Positions 34,275 through 43,088 of a stretch of DNA of 64,000 bases are shown here, piece by piece. The stretch is from CAZXSK01 sp964642855 (GTDB lineage: Bacteria; Planctomycetota; Phycisphaerae; SM23-33). Every line of letters starts with the position of its first letter. Within the stretch, counting starts at the first letter, position 1. The notes beneath the pieces are model-generated. The model did no database searches, had not been told where the DNA came from, and worked only from the letters and a program-made list of their open reading frames with translations. The translations under genes and the position numbers were made by a program. Where the stretch lies: NCBI GenBank assembly GCA_964642855.1, contig CAZXSK010000007.1, positions 1-64,000 on the forward strand. Direction: 5' to 3'.

Positions 34275-35340
34275 TGGTTTCCGCCTCCTTCGCCAATCGG
34301 GCGAGTTCGTCCCGCACCGCGTCCATCGCCTTGTTCACCGTGTCGGTCAACTTGCGGGAGCTGCTCGTCGCTCCGCTTGCGGGAACGATCTCCCCCGTCG
34401 ATGCGTCGCTTCCGGTCAGTTCGAGCTGGCCATCCGTCGGCTGACCTGCGAACTGCTGCGTGAAGTCCGGCCTGGCAATCTTCTCGCCGTAACCGGGCGT
34501 GTCGCCATGCTGGAGCACCCGCAGGCCGGTGATCTTCCGGGCCTGGGGGTCCAACCCGACCAGAGCGACCATGGTTTCTTCCCTGCCCTTGGTCGTGACG
34601 CGGACAGCCCAGCCGGCGTGAGCCCAGCCTGCGTCGGATCTGGCAGCGTATGCCTGGTAGACCGTGTAGCCTGCGACTTCGAGCTTGACTGCCCGGCTGT
34701 CGCTGGCGCCGGGGACAACGGCAGCCACGTCGCCATAGGGGCCCGCCTGGTCGCCCTTGGCGGAGGGCTTCAGCGCCGATCGGAACTCCGTCACCGCTTT
34801 GTTGACGATACCCGTCACCGCGACCGAAGAGACCGTCGCACCCGTAATCGCCTGCACTTCGTTCCTGTCGTAGTCCGCCCTGGTCTTGACGACCTCCAGA
34901 GGCTCGGCGGCGCTGCGGTCCACGAAGTTGTCCAGGAAAAGCGGCGCGTCCTTCGTGCCGCCCGAGAATGTGATCTTGTTTCCCAAGCCGGGCGTTTCCT
35001 TCTGGTCGAGTACGTACAGGCCCGTGATCCGGGAAGCGTCGGCGCTGAGGCCGATCAGCACCTCGATGACATCGGCGAAGCCCATGCCCTTGGCCGGCAG
35101 GACCCAGCCGACGTGTCGGCCAGTTTCATCGATGGCCTTGAGGACCTTCCTGCCGCCGATTTCCTGCTCCTGGGTCTTGTCCTTCACCGCACCTGCGACC
35201 AGCTTGGGAACCTGGTTGTAGGTTTCGTTCCGCTTGTTCTCTTCGATGATCGGGCCCAGACCGATCTGGATTCCCGCCAGCGCGCCGCCAAAGGCGATCG
35301 CGAGCATCAGGACCAGCCAGGCTTGCTTGAGATAGCTCAT
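34264..35340 (-). CDS. rnfG: Rnf complex subunit G with two tandem FMN-binding domains
   Basis: A 358-residue RnfG, against about 200 for the usual protein. One N-terminal helix (about 6-28) anchors it. Two FMN-binding domains follow in tandem: the first ends in ITGATVSSVAVTGIVNKA (Thr169 the likely FMN site), the second in ASGATSSSRKLTDTVNKAM (Thr325). Each also has the preceding GLxVL...TPGxGxKI strand (GLYVLDQKETPGLGNKI and GLRVLQHGDTPGYGEKI). Both keep the S/T-G-A-T motif that ApbE flavinylates, so the subunit may carry two covalent FMNs. ATG 35340 is where homology starts; the frame upstream overlaps rnfD and is not used. Confidence 0.93.
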   Translation of the reverse strand: MSYLKQAWLVLMLAIAFGGALAGIQIGLGPIIEENKRNETYNQVPKLVAGAVKDKTQEQEIGGRKVLKAIDETGRHVGWVLPAKGMGFADVIEVLIGLSADASRITGLYVLDQKETPGLGNKITFSGGTKDAPLFLDNFVDRSAAEPLEVVKTRADYDRNEVQAITGATVSSVAVTGIVNKAVTEFRSALKPSAKGDQAGPYGDVAAVVPGASDSRAVKLEVAGYTVYQAYAARSDAGWAHAGWAVRVTTKGREETMVALVGLDPQARKITGLRVLQHGDTPGYGEKIARPDFTQQFAGQPTDGQLELTGSDASTGEIVPASGATSSSRKLTDTVNKAMDAVRDELARLAKEAETNGQ

Positions 35341-35366
35341 GTGTGGGTTCCTTCCTCGCCGGCCTG

Positions 35367-36374
35367 CTACGCGGCCTTGGGCTGGGGTACGGGCCCACCA
35401 AGGGGCCTGGGAATCGTCCACCGGTTGATCAGGGGCACGACGGCATTGACCAGAAGCACCGAGAACATCACGCCTTCGGGGTACGCACTCAGCGAGCGAA
35501 GCAGCATCACCAGCACGCCGAACAGGCCTCCGAAGATGAACTTGCCCTTCGGCGTGAGCGGGCTGGACACCGGGTCGGTGATGATGAAGAACGCTCCCAG
35601 CAGCAACGCCCCGCCCAGCAGGTGGTGCAGCACCGTCCACGAAGCCCCGGGGTTCATCAGGTTGCCGATCCCCGCAATGACCGCGACGGCCAAGATCGCC
35701 GAAACCGGGATCTCCCAGGACGCCGTCCGGCGAATGCACAGATAGATGCCCCCAAGCAGGCAGGCCAGCGCGCTGGTCTCGCCCAGTGAACCGTTGGTAT
35801 TGCCCAGCAGCAGTTTCAGCAGCAGCCCATCTTGCACCACTCCGCCCTTGTAGGCTGCGGTCATGGGCGTAGCCTGACTGATGACATCGCCCGCAGCCGA
35901 CGCGTCGACATAGGCAGTCGCGCCGAGCGAAGTGGTAAAGGCGATCATCACGAACGCCCTGCCGACCATCGCGGGGTTGAAAATATTCATGCCCACCCCG
36001 CCGAAGATCACCTTCCCAAGCCCGATGGCGGTGACCCCACCGAGAACGCCCACATACCAGGGCGCGGTTCCGGGCAGGGAGAATGCCAGGATCAGGCCCG
36101 TCACGACGGCAGAGAGGTCGCCCAGCGTCAGGGGTCTGCGCCGCATCTTCGTGAAGACCGCCTCAGCAGCGACGCAACTGATCACACAAATGGCGATCTG
36201 CTTGACGGCATAGAGCTTGAAAACCACCAGCGAAGCGATCAGCACTGGAGCCAGACCGATGATCACGTCCAACATCATCCGCCGGGTCGTCAGCTTGCCG
36301 CTGAACAGGTGGGGCCCCGGCGCAACGTGCGTCACGGGGGCCGTTCCGTTGTCTGCAGTGGGTGTCTCGGTCAT
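35367..36374 (-). CDS. rnfD: Rnf complex subunit D
   Basis: A 335-residue multispan membrane subunit of Rnf/Nqr. Family stretches include LILAFSLPGTAPWYVGVLGG, GGVGMNIFNPAMVGRAF and FFIITDPVSSPLTPKGKF. The predicted covalent FMN site is Thr169 in ISQATPMTA; the residue before Ala is Gln rather than the more common Gly, so flavinylation should be verified. It is followed after 26 bases by rnfG. Confidence 0.94.
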   Translation of the reverse strand: MTETPTADNGTAPVTHVAPGPHLFSGKLTTRRMMLDVIIGLAPVLIASLVVFKLYAVKQIAICVISCVAAEAVFTKMRRRPLTLGDLSAVVTGLILAFSLPGTAPWYVGVLGGVTAIGLGKVIFGGVGMNIFNPAMVGRAFVMIAFTTSLGATAYVDASAAGDVISQATPMTAAYKGGVVQDGLLLKLLLGNTNGSLGETSALACLLGGIYLCIRRTASWEIPVSAILAVAVIAGIGNLMNPGASWTVLHHLLGGALLLGAFFIITDPVSSPLTPKGKFIFGGLFGVLVMLLRSLSAYPEGVMFSVLLVNAVVPLINRWTIPRPLGGPVPQPKAA

Positions 36375-36406
36375 CGCGCTACCGCATCACTCCTGTATTG
36401 TGGGAT

Positions 36407-37765
36407 TCAGTCGCGAGGCATCTGGGCCTTGCCCATCCGCATCAACTGCACCAGAGGGATCGAGGCCGGGCATACGTACGCACAGCAGCCACACTCGCAA
36501 CAGGCGGACAGGTAATACCTCCTGGCGAGGTCCCAGTCCTCGTGCTTGGACGCAAGGGCCATCTTCGTGGGAACCAACCCCAGAGGGCAAACATCCACGC
36601 ACCGGCCACAACGAACGCAGGTGGTTTCCTTCGCCCGTTTGACATCTTCGTGTGTGAGTACCGTCACGCCGCTGGTTCCCTTGGTGACGGGCGTAGACAG
36701 ATCCCCGAGCGTGAAGCCCATCATCGGGCCTCCCGCAATCACCCGGGCTGCGTCGGCGGTCAACCCTCCGCATGCGTCGATCAACTCGCCGTAGCTGACG
36801 CCGATCGGGGCGAGCAGGTTCTTCGGCTGGGTGATCCCCGCACCGGTTACGCTGACCACGCGATGGGTCAGAGGCTTGCTCCGAAGGACCGCCCGTGCAA
36901 TCGCCGCGACGGTGGCGACATTACAGACCACCACGCCCACGTCCAGCGGCAGGCCGCCGGTGGGGACCTCACGTCCCAGAACCGCCTTGACAGTCTGCCT
37001 CTCGCCGCCCATGGGGTACTTGGTCTTCACGGAGACGACTTCGATGCCGGCCCCGCCGGCCGCTTTGGCCATCGCATCGACTGCGTCGGGCTTGTTGTTC
37101 TCGATGGCGACGTAGATCTTCTTCGCGCCGCAGGCATGGGCGGCGAGCATCGCCCCGGCTACGATGGGCTCGGGGAACTCCACCATCAGCCGGTGATCAG
37201 CCGTCAGATACGGCTCGCACTCGCATCCGTTGATCAGCAGCGCGTCGACAGGCTTCTCCGGATTCTGGGTGAGTTTGACGTGCGTTGGGAAGGCAGCTCC
37301 GCCCTGGCCGACGATGCCTGCATCCCAGACCGCGGTGACGATGTCCTTGGGATCCTTCGAATCGATGCCCTCGGTCGGCCAGTCCCCGCCGTACACATCA
37401 GCGAGAAGTGCCTCGCCGGCAAGCTGCTCGCCGTCCGCCTTGATGGGAATCGTCTGCACATGCCTGCCGTTGGGAAGCGTCGCAACGCTGCCCATCTGAC
37501 ATGCGCCAGCTACGGAGGCATGGACCGGAGACGAAACAAACCCACCCGCCTTGCCGATGGTCTCGCCAAGCTGGACTTCCTGCTTGGGCTTGACAAGCGA
37601 CTCGCAAGGCCCGCCGATGTGCTGAAGCAATGGCACGGCGACCTGGGCCGGCGGGTCCAGCACCTCGATGGCCTGCCTTTCGGCAAAGTGCTTGCCCTCC
37701 GGAGGGTGCACACCCCGCGCGAAAGATCCTGATCCAGGAATCGACGCTGCATCGGCCGTTGTCAT
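36407..37765 (-). CDS. rnfC: Rnf complex subunit C (NADH-binding)
   Basis: A 452-residue RnfC. The N-terminal barrel-sandwich region (GVHPPEGKHFAE) is followed by the NuoF-like NADH/FMN domain (GIVGQGGAAFPTHVKL, LLINGCECEPYLTADHRLM) and the SLBB segment, then two [4Fe-4S] motifs CVRCGRCVDVCP (about 393-404) and CCECGCCAYVCP (about 432-443). It couples NAD reduction to electron flow from RnfB. Its ATG overlaps the stop of the RseC-like gene (ATGA). Confidence 0.96.
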   Translation of the reverse strand: MTTADAASIPGSGSFARGVHPPEGKHFAERQAIEVLDPPAQVAVPLLQHIGGPCESLVKPKQEVQLGETIGKAGGFVSSPVHASVAGACQMGSVATLPNGRHVQTIPIKADGEQLAGEALLADVYGGDWPTEGIDSKDPKDIVTAVWDAGIVGQGGAAFPTHVKLTQNPEKPVDALLINGCECEPYLTADHRLMVEFPEPIVAGAMLAAHACGAKKIYVAIENNKPDAVDAMAKAAGGAGIEVVSVKTKYPMGGERQTVKAVLGREVPTGGLPLDVGVVVCNVATVAAIARAVLRSKPLTHRVVSVTGAGITQPKNLLAPIGVSYGELIDACGGLTADAARVIAGGPMMGFTLGDLSTPVTKGTSGVTVLTHEDVKRAKETTCVRCGRCVDVCPLGLVPTKMALASKHEDWDLARRYYLSACCECGCCAYVCPASIPLVQLMRMGKAQMPRD

Positions 37766-38085
37766 GGCTGCTTGTTCTCCTGTTGACTGTCTGTCGAACC
37801 CCGACGGCTCAGAACGCGGCAGGCGGTCGCAGCAATCACCACGCCAAGGACCAGCCCGCCCGTAGCGGCCAGAAGCTGTGCCGTTCGATCATTCCCGACG
37901 GCATAGGCGGCCAGCATCGCGAGCACCAACGGAAGCAGAAACATTCCAGCGGCGGCGATGGCAAGTCTTCCGCCCTTGGGCCCCGAGTCGACGCACTTCT
38001 GCGCCTCCTCCAGACCTCCGCTGCAGTGCGGACACCCCGCGGGGCAGGAATACTCGCGGTCGGCTTGCCGTTCCGATGTCGCCAT
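37762..38085 (-). CDS. RseC/MucC-family small membrane protein, first gene of the rnf operon
   Basis: A 107-residue protein: Cys-rich N-terminus (YSCPAGCPHCSGGLEEAQKC), then two membrane helices (about 42-62 and 69-88) and a basic tail. This matches the layout of RseC (SoxR-reducing system component), often encoded next to rnf/rsx genes; in E. coli RseC works with the Rsx complex to re-reduce SoxR. No soxR is visible here, so it may instead help assemble or reduce Rnf. ATG 38085 follows the promoter at 38121-38149, and its stop overlaps the rnfC start by 4 bases. Confidence 0.7.
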   Translation of the reverse strand: MATSERQADREYSCPAGCPHCSGGLEEAQKCVDSGPKGGRLAIAAAGMFLLPLVLAMLAAYAVGNDRTAQLLAATGGLVLGVVIAATACRVLSRRGSTDSQQENKQP

Positions 38086-38120
38086 GGGTGCTTCGGTCCT
38101 CGGGGTACGCGGAAATCCAA

Positions 38121-38149
38121 ATAGTAGCAGAGCGGCCGGGGCGATGCAA
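38121..38149 (-). promoter_or_regulatory. sigma-70 promoter of the rnf operon
   Basis: On the minus strand TTGCAT, 17 bases, TACTAT, 35 bases before the RseC-like ATG. No other promoter of this quality is seen within the rnf genes. Confidence 0.6.
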
Positions 38150-38167
38150 CGCAACCTTCCACAGGCT

Positions 38168-38183
38168 GTGAAATGTTTCACGA
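38168..38183. promoter_or_regulatory. CRP-like palindromic operator
   Basis: TGTGAAATGTTTCACG fits the CRP half-site pattern TGTGA-N6-TCACA with one mismatch; the core GTGAAA/TTTCAC is a perfect palindrome. Its centre is about 61-62 bases upstream of the predicted rnf transcription start, the usual class I activator position. It also lies upstream of the ispD promoter. Confidence 0.5.
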
Positions 38184-38242
38184 ACTCGCCCCGCCCCGGG
38201 CCGACCTCCATCTCTCGTGAAGGCGCTGCACCGGCGGTTTCA

Positions 38243-38271
38243 TTGAACCCAAGCCTGGCGAAGGGTACAGT
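38243..38271 (+). promoter_or_regulatory. sigma-70 promoter of ispD
   Basis: TTGAAC, 17 bases, TACAGT, 19 bases before the ATG. Confidence 0.6.
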
Positions 38272-38290
38272 AGCTCCAAGGAGATTCGCT

Positions 38291-39019
38291 ATGGCAAAGG
38301 TGTCGGTCATCGTGCCGGCTGCAGGGTCGGGAAGCCGTTTCGGCGACAAGCAGAACAAGATCTTCCAGCGGATCAAGGATCAGCCGCTTTTCATTCGAAC
38401 GCTCGAGGCGTTCGTCTCCCGCCAGGATGTGCACGAAACCTTCCTGGTCGTGTCCGAAGCCGACATGCAGCCGATGCGGGATCGCTTTGGCGGCCACCTG
38501 GGGTTCATGGGCGTCAGACTGGTTCCCGGGGGAGAAACCCGCGCCCATTCCGTGAAGAACGCCCTGGAAGAGACTGCCGAGGATGCGGACCTGGTATGCG
38601 TGCACGATGCAGCCCGACCTTGCGTGTCACCGATCTGGATCGATGCGGTTTTCGAGGAGGCCGCCAGGACCCGGGCTGCCATCCTCGCGTATCCGGTTCA
38701 CGGAACGCTGAAGAAGGTCTCGTCCGCCCGGGTAATCGACGAAACCGTCCCACGAGAAGAGCTATGGCAGGCCCAGACGCCACAGGTGTTCGCACGCGAC
38801 CTGCTGATCGAAGCCTACGGGCAGCCGCTGGAGGGGGTCACCGACGATGCGGGACTGGTCGAGAAACTCGGACACCCTGTCTCGGTAGTCCCCGGCGACC
38901 CGAGGAATATCAAAATCACCACGCCTAACGACCTCGCCCTGGCCGCAGCCGTGATCCATACGCTCCCGAAACCCGAACCCAAGCGAGGGTTTAACCCACT
39001 GGAAGATCCCAAGTGGTAA
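38291..39019 (+). CDS. ispD: 2-C-methyl-D-erythritol 4-phosphate cytidylyltransferase
   Basis: A 242-residue IspD of the non-mevalonate isoprenoid pathway; it joins CTP and MEP. The nucleotide motif is VIVPAAGSGSRFGDKQNKIF (6-25), with CVHDAARPCVSP (about 98-109), LWQAQTPQVF and VTDDAGLVEKLG. ATG 38291 is supported by AAGGAG 7 bases upstream. There are some extra C-terminal residues (KPEPKRGFNPLEDPKW). It is a single gene with its own promoter, sharing a control region with the divergent rnf operon. Confidence 0.94.
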   Translation: MAKVSVIVPAAGSGSRFGDKQNKIFQRIKDQPLFIRTLEAFVSRQDVHETFLVVSEADMQPMRDRFGGHLGFMGVRLVPGGETRAHSVKNALEETAEDADLVCVHDAARPCVSPIWIDAVFEEAARTRAAILAYPVHGTLKKVSSARVIDETVPREELWQAQTPQVFARDLLIEAYGQPLEGVTDDAGLVEKLGHPVSVVPGDPRNIKITTPNDLALAAAVIHTLPKPEPKRGFNPLEDPKW

Positions 39020-39066
39020 AATTCCAGCTACGCCGGGCAGGGGAACGAACAGGAAAGGATCCCTCC

Positions 39067-40932
39067 ATGCAGATAGCCTACGCCCTGATCGCCCCAGCCT
39101 TGGCGTTTGTTCTGTTGATGGCAACAGGCTGCGGAACAACCTATCACGTCGCTCCCCATGGCAGCGATGACAACCCGGGCAGCGCAAGCCAGCCATTCCG
39201 CTCGCTGGCGATCGCAGCGAACCGAATGCAGCCGGGCGATACGTGCGTGATCCACGAAGGGACGTACCGTCAGGTTCTCAGGCCCGCACGCAGCGGCCAG
39301 CCGGACAACCCCATCACGTTCCGTAGCAGGCCCGGGGAGAAGGTCGTCATCACGGGGACCGAAACTGTGACGGGCTGGACGCACGTCAAAGATGGGATGT
39401 ACCGCGCCCGGATCGACCGGAAACGCATTGCAGGCCCGATCGAGCAGGTCTTCGTCGACGGCCAGGCGTTGATCCCAGCCCGCATGCCCAACGCCCCCCT
39501 CGACCGCTTCAAGCCGAACTACCTCAAGGCCACCACCGACGGAAACAGCATATTCTGCGACAGACTCAACCAGCCCGAGGGGTTCTGGAAGGGAGCCACA
39601 GTCTGGACGCTGGACATGAAGCGCATGTGGGTAGCCCAGACCTACACCATTGACGACTCCAAGCCCGGCGTTCTTTTGTTCGAGGGCAAGCGTCGCGGAT
39701 GGTGGCGGGAAGGTGGAGGGAAGATCATCCTGTCGGGCAAGCTGGAACTCCTGGATTCCCCGGGCGAATGGCACGCGGAGGGAGACGAACTCTACCTCAT
39801 TGCCCCCGGGGACATCGACCTGACCCGCGCGACCGTGGAAGTGACCGACCGACGATGGGCGATCGACCTTCGCGGGCGAAGCCACATCGAGGTCCGCGGC
39901 GTGCACGTCTTTGCCTCCTCGGTGAACTTCCACGAAGCCTCCCACTGCCTGCTGAGCGATTCACACCTGCGCTGGGTCAGTTTCGAGCAGACCATGAAGG
40001 GCGGATTCAACCGTGACCACGGCGTGATGGGCAAGGAGGGGCTGGGAATCGTCCTGGGCGGCGAGCACAACACCATCCGAGGCTGCACCGTGGCGTACGG
40101 AACGGGCGACGGCGTGAGCATCTACGGCCGGTACAACACGCTGGAGAACTGTGTGGTACACGATTTCGACTACTCCGCCTCCGACTGCGCCCCGGTGAAC
40201 GTGACCGGCCAGGGCCATGTCATCCGGCGTTGCACGCTCTACAACGGCGGGCGAAGCATCCTGGTCCATCGACATCTGGAAAAAGGCCTCATCGAGCGGA
40301 ACCACATGTACAACGCCGGCCTGCTGACCCGGGACCTCGGGATGACCTACACCTACCAGACCGACGGCAACGGCACCGAGATCGCCTACAACGTGATCCA
40401 CCACAACTTCGCACCCGGATGGGGGTGCGTGGGTATTTACCTCGACGACCAGACGAAGCGCCACGTTGTGCACCACAACGTGGTCTACGAGGTGTCCGAA
40501 GCCCTGGCGATGAACCCGCCGGACAGCATGAGCAATCGCATCTACCACAACACGCTTGCGGGCAACCGTGCCAGCATCAGCTTCTCGACTCACAGACCCC
40601 AGGACATGACGGGCACGATCGTGCGGAACAACATCGCCACACAGAAGCTGCAGAACTGCGAGAAGTTCGGGGCGACGGTCGACCATAATCTCAGGCAGGA
40701 TACCGACCCCATGTTTGTGGACGCTGGCTCGGGCAACTTCCAATTGCGCAAGGGCTCCCCGGCCATCGATGCAGGCGTCGTGATCGCACCCTACAACGAT
40801 TTCCTCGATGCCGAGCGGCGGCAAGACTCGCCCGAATATGTCGGCCAGCCCCCGGACCTCGGCGCCTATGAGTACGGCCTGAAGCCCTGGAGAGCCGGCG
40901 CGGACCCGGAACTGGAGAAACTCGCGGACTGA
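39067..40932 (+). CDS. right-handed parallel beta-helix lipoprotein
   Basis: A 621-residue lipoprotein with lipobox MATGC (Cys22). It starts with YHVAPHGSDDNPGSASQPF, the DUF1565-type opening of pectate-lyase-like proteins, followed by beta-helix coils rich in Asn/His/Gly (HNTIRGCTVAYGTGDGVSIY, RYNTLENCVVHDF, and HVVHHNVVYEVS). The fold occurs in polysaccharide lyases, epimerases and glycosidases; the catalytic residues cannot be assigned from sequence alone. Its neighbour on the opposite strand is a GH43 enzyme and a sulfatase occurs earlier, which suggests carbohydrate degradation at the cell surface. Confidence 0.83.
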   Translation: MQIAYALIAPALAFVLLMATGCGTTYHVAPHGSDDNPGSASQPFRSLAIAANRMQPGDTCVIHEGTYRQVLRPARSGQPDNPITFRSRPGEKVVITGTETVTGWTHVKDGMYRARIDRKRIAGPIEQVFVDGQALIPARMPNAPLDRFKPNYLKATTDGNSIFCDRLNQPEGFWKGATVWTLDMKRMWVAQTYTIDDSKPGVLLFEGKRRGWWREGGGKIILSGKLELLDSPGEWHAEGDELYLIAPGDIDLTRATVEVTDRRWAIDLRGRSHIEVRGVHVFASSVNFHEASHCLLSDSHLRWVSFEQTMKGGFNRDHGVMGKEGLGIVLGGEHNTIRGCTVAYGTGDGVSIYGRYNTLENCVVHDFDYSASDCAPVNVTGQGHVIRRCTLYNGGRSILVHRHLEKGLIERNHMYNAGLLTRDLGMTYTYQTDGNGTEIAYNVIHHNFAPGWGCVGIYLDDQTKRHVVHHNVVYEVSEALAMNPPDSMSNRIYHNTLAGNRASISFSTHRPQDMTGTIVRNNIATQKLQNCEKFGATVDHNLRQDTDPMFVDAGSGNFQLRKGSPAIDAGVVIAPYNDFLDAERRQDSPEYVGQPPDLGAYEYGLKPWRAGADPELEKLAD

Positions 40933-40956
40933 CCGGACTTGGGGCTTCGGACTATC

Positions 40957-42573
40957 TCAGACCTTCAGCGGACGGTACTCGAACCAGTCGAAGTCAGCGG
41001 CCCTATGCTGCCCCGAGAGGTCCTGGCAGGCGATGCCGACGAATGCGCCGGTGAATCCCCAGCCTTGAACATAGTCATCCGAGAGCGTCGTGGCATCCAG
41101 CTCCGGGCCCAATGGCTGCCAATCGCATTCCCGGCCCTCGACGCAGCCACACGCCATGTTCGCGTAGAACTGCAGCAAGCCGTTCCGGATTGTCAGGCGC
41201 ATCATCATCCGCTTGCGATTGCCGATGCTCAGGGGTTCGGCGGGTTCGCAGTACGTCCCGTTGTCGCAGCTGGCAAGTCGCAGCACGCGGCCAAGTTGGT
41301 CCTCGTGAGAGATGTGCAGGTAGTACCAGTTCTCGACGTTGTAAAAGGCGACGAGACCGGCCATCTGCTGGAAGGTTGTGGGCTCGAACTCCAGGGCTGT
41401 GGCTGCTTCGAAGCGGAAGTGCTGCACGCGACAGGCGATCAGGCTCTGGTGATGGCGGCTGCCGAGGGATTCTCTGCCGATGAGCCTCACAAAGCCGGGC
41501 CGGTCGGTCAGGGAACACCAGCTCTCGTCGACGGGTGTCCGTAGCGACTGGAACTGCAGATCGAGTTCCGCGTTGTCAAAATCGTGCCGTTCGGGAGGGG
41601 CGGGAACCTTGGCTTCGGGCAGGTTGGGCGCGGGCACATCGTCTTGCGGCTCGCTTCCACCGACGTCCGACCTCAGCCAGCCATCTTCGTCCCAATGGAC
41701 CTTCTGCAGGGCTGTCTCGCGCCCAAGCATGCACCTCTGCTCGCTCCGGGGCGCTTCGGGGTTGACGGGGCGCGACGCGAGATGCGCCAGGTACCATTCC
41801 CCGCTGGGCGTATTCACGAGCGACGCGTGGCCGGCCTTCTGCAAGGTTGCTTCGGGGTACGGCTCGGACGTCAGCACCGGGTTGTCCGGCTGGAATTCGT
41901 AAGGTCCATTGATGCTCCGTGAGCGTGCCAGGCTGACCGCGTGGTTCCAGCCGGTCCCTCCCTCGGCAAGCATGAGGTAGTACCAGCCGTCCCTCTTGTA
42001 GAGGTGCGGGCCTTCCGTGCAGCCTATTTCACTGCCCGGACAGATGTTCCTGATCGGGCCGACCAGTCGCTGGCGGTCGTGGGAGTACTCCTGCAACGCG
42101 GTTCCGGCGAAGCGATTGTGTCCCGGCCTGTGGTCCCAGATCATGTTGACCAGCCACTTCCTGCCATCGTCGTCGTGGAACAATGACGGATCGAAACCGG
42201 AGGCATTCAGGAAGATCGGTTCGGACCAGGGCCCGGCGATGTCCGGTGCGGTCACCAGGTAATTCGGCGTGTCCTTGTACGCCCCGTGGAGGCTCTTGAC
42301 GTCCGTATAGATCAGCCAGAACAACCCGTCAGCCCAAGTCAGGCAGGGAGCCCAGATTCCTCCGGAACAGGGATTGCCCACCATGTCCAACTGGCTGGTG
42401 CGGTCCAGGGGCCTGGCGACCAACTGCCAATGAGCCAGGTCCCGCGAATGGTGAATCGTCACACCCGGAAACCACTCGAAGCTGGAGTTGGCGATGTAGA
42501 AATCGTCCCCGACACGGCAGATGCTCGGGTCGGGATGAAAGCCCGGAAGGACCGGGTTGCGGATGATGTCCAT
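40957..42573 (-). CDS. glycoside hydrolase family 43 (beta-xylosidase/arabinofuranosidase-like)
   Basis: A 538-residue GH43 enzyme. Five-bladed propeller domain (1-310): Asp base in LPGFHPDPSICRVGDDFYI, Asp in FDPSLFHDDDG, acid Glu in GCTEGPHLYKRDGWYYLM. A C-terminal beta-sandwich of the DUF1349/GH43_C2 type (about 345-538) covers the active site, as in XynB-like beta-xylosidases. ATG 42573 follows CAGGAG. There is no signal peptide, so it probably cleaves imported oligosaccharides in the cytoplasm. It converges with the beta-helix lipoprotein gene 24 bases away. Confidence 0.92.
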   Translation of the reverse strand: MDIIRNPVLPGFHPDPSICRVGDDFYIANSSFEWFPGVTIHHSRDLAHWQLVARPLDRTSQLDMVGNPCSGGIWAPCLTWADGLFWLIYTDVKSLHGAYKDTPNYLVTAPDIAGPWSEPIFLNASGFDPSLFHDDDGRKWLVNMIWDHRPGHNRFAGTALQEYSHDRQRLVGPIRNICPGSEIGCTEGPHLYKRDGWYYLMLAEGGTGWNHAVSLARSRSINGPYEFQPDNPVLTSEPYPEATLQKAGHASLVNTPSGEWYLAHLASRPVNPEAPRSEQRCMLGRETALQKVHWDEDGWLRSDVGGSEPQDDVPAPNLPEAKVPAPPERHDFDNAELDLQFQSLRTPVDESWCSLTDRPGFVRLIGRESLGSRHHQSLIACRVQHFRFEAATALEFEPTTFQQMAGLVAFYNVENWYYLHISHEDQLGRVLRLASCDNGTYCEPAEPLSIGNRKRMMMRLTIRNGLLQFYANMACGCVEGRECDWQPLGPELDATTLSDDYVQGWGFTGAFVGIACQDLSGQHRAADFDWFEYRPLKV

Positions 42574-42616
42574 GCGATTCTCCTGCCGTCGAAGCGCCGG
42601 CTGTGCTTTCCTGCCC

Positions 42617-42644
42617 TTGCCCTGACACCGGGCAGGCGTATGAT
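42617..42644 (+). promoter_or_regulatory. promoter of crcB
   Basis: TTGCCC, 16 bases, TATGAT, 50 bases before the crcB ATG. Confidence 0.45.
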
Positions 42645-42694
42645 GGGCGGTGCACCGTCGTTTGCCAAGGACGGGTTTGTTTTCGAGGACGAAG

Positions 42695-43078
42695 ATGTAC
42701 AAATTGCTGATGGTGGCGTTGGGCGGCGCGGTCGGGGCGGTCAGCCGATACGCACTGAGCGGCTGGGTCCAGACGCTCTCTCGCTCCCTGTTCCCCTGGG
42801 GCACGCTGAGTGTCAACCTCGTGGGATCACTGATCATCGGCCTGGTGACGGGGGCTGTCGAGTCGGTCACGGTTTCTCCGGGAATCAGGCTGCTCGTGCT
42901 TACCGGCGGGTTGGGCGCATTTACGACCTTCAGCACGTTCTCCCTGGAAAGCTGGCAACTCCTGCGCGACCGCCAGTACGTCGCAGCCGGGGCGAATCTC
43001 CTGGGCAGCCTGGCCGCCGGGCTGATTCTCGTAATCGCCGGCATGGCATTGGGACGATGGATCACATCAGGCAGGTAG
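42695..43078 (+). CDS. crcB: fluoride ion channel
   Basis: A 127-residue CrcB/Fluc fluoride-export channel with four membrane helices. Signatures are GGAVGAVSRYALSGW (10-24), FPWGTLSVNLVGSLIIG with the pore Asn, and GGLGAFTTFSTFSLE with the Phe-box and Na+ site Thr/Ser. ATG 42695 follows GAGGACGAAG. It is coupled to the DUF190 gene 10 bases downstream; the pair is commonly found together. Confidence 0.94.
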   Translation: MYKLLMVALGGAVGAVSRYALSGWVQTLSRSLFPWGTLSVNLVGSLIIGLVTGAVESVTVSPGIRLLVLTGGLGAFTTFSTFSLESWQLLRDRQYVAAGANLLGSLAAGLILVIAGMALGRWITSGR

Positions 43079-43088
43079 GAAGACAAGA

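Noticed and set aside
42600..42694. Fluoride riboswitch upstream of crcB
   Set aside because: The conserved crcB-motif elements could not be matched by eye in the leader, which is only about 45 bases after the -10; a covariance-model search would settle it.
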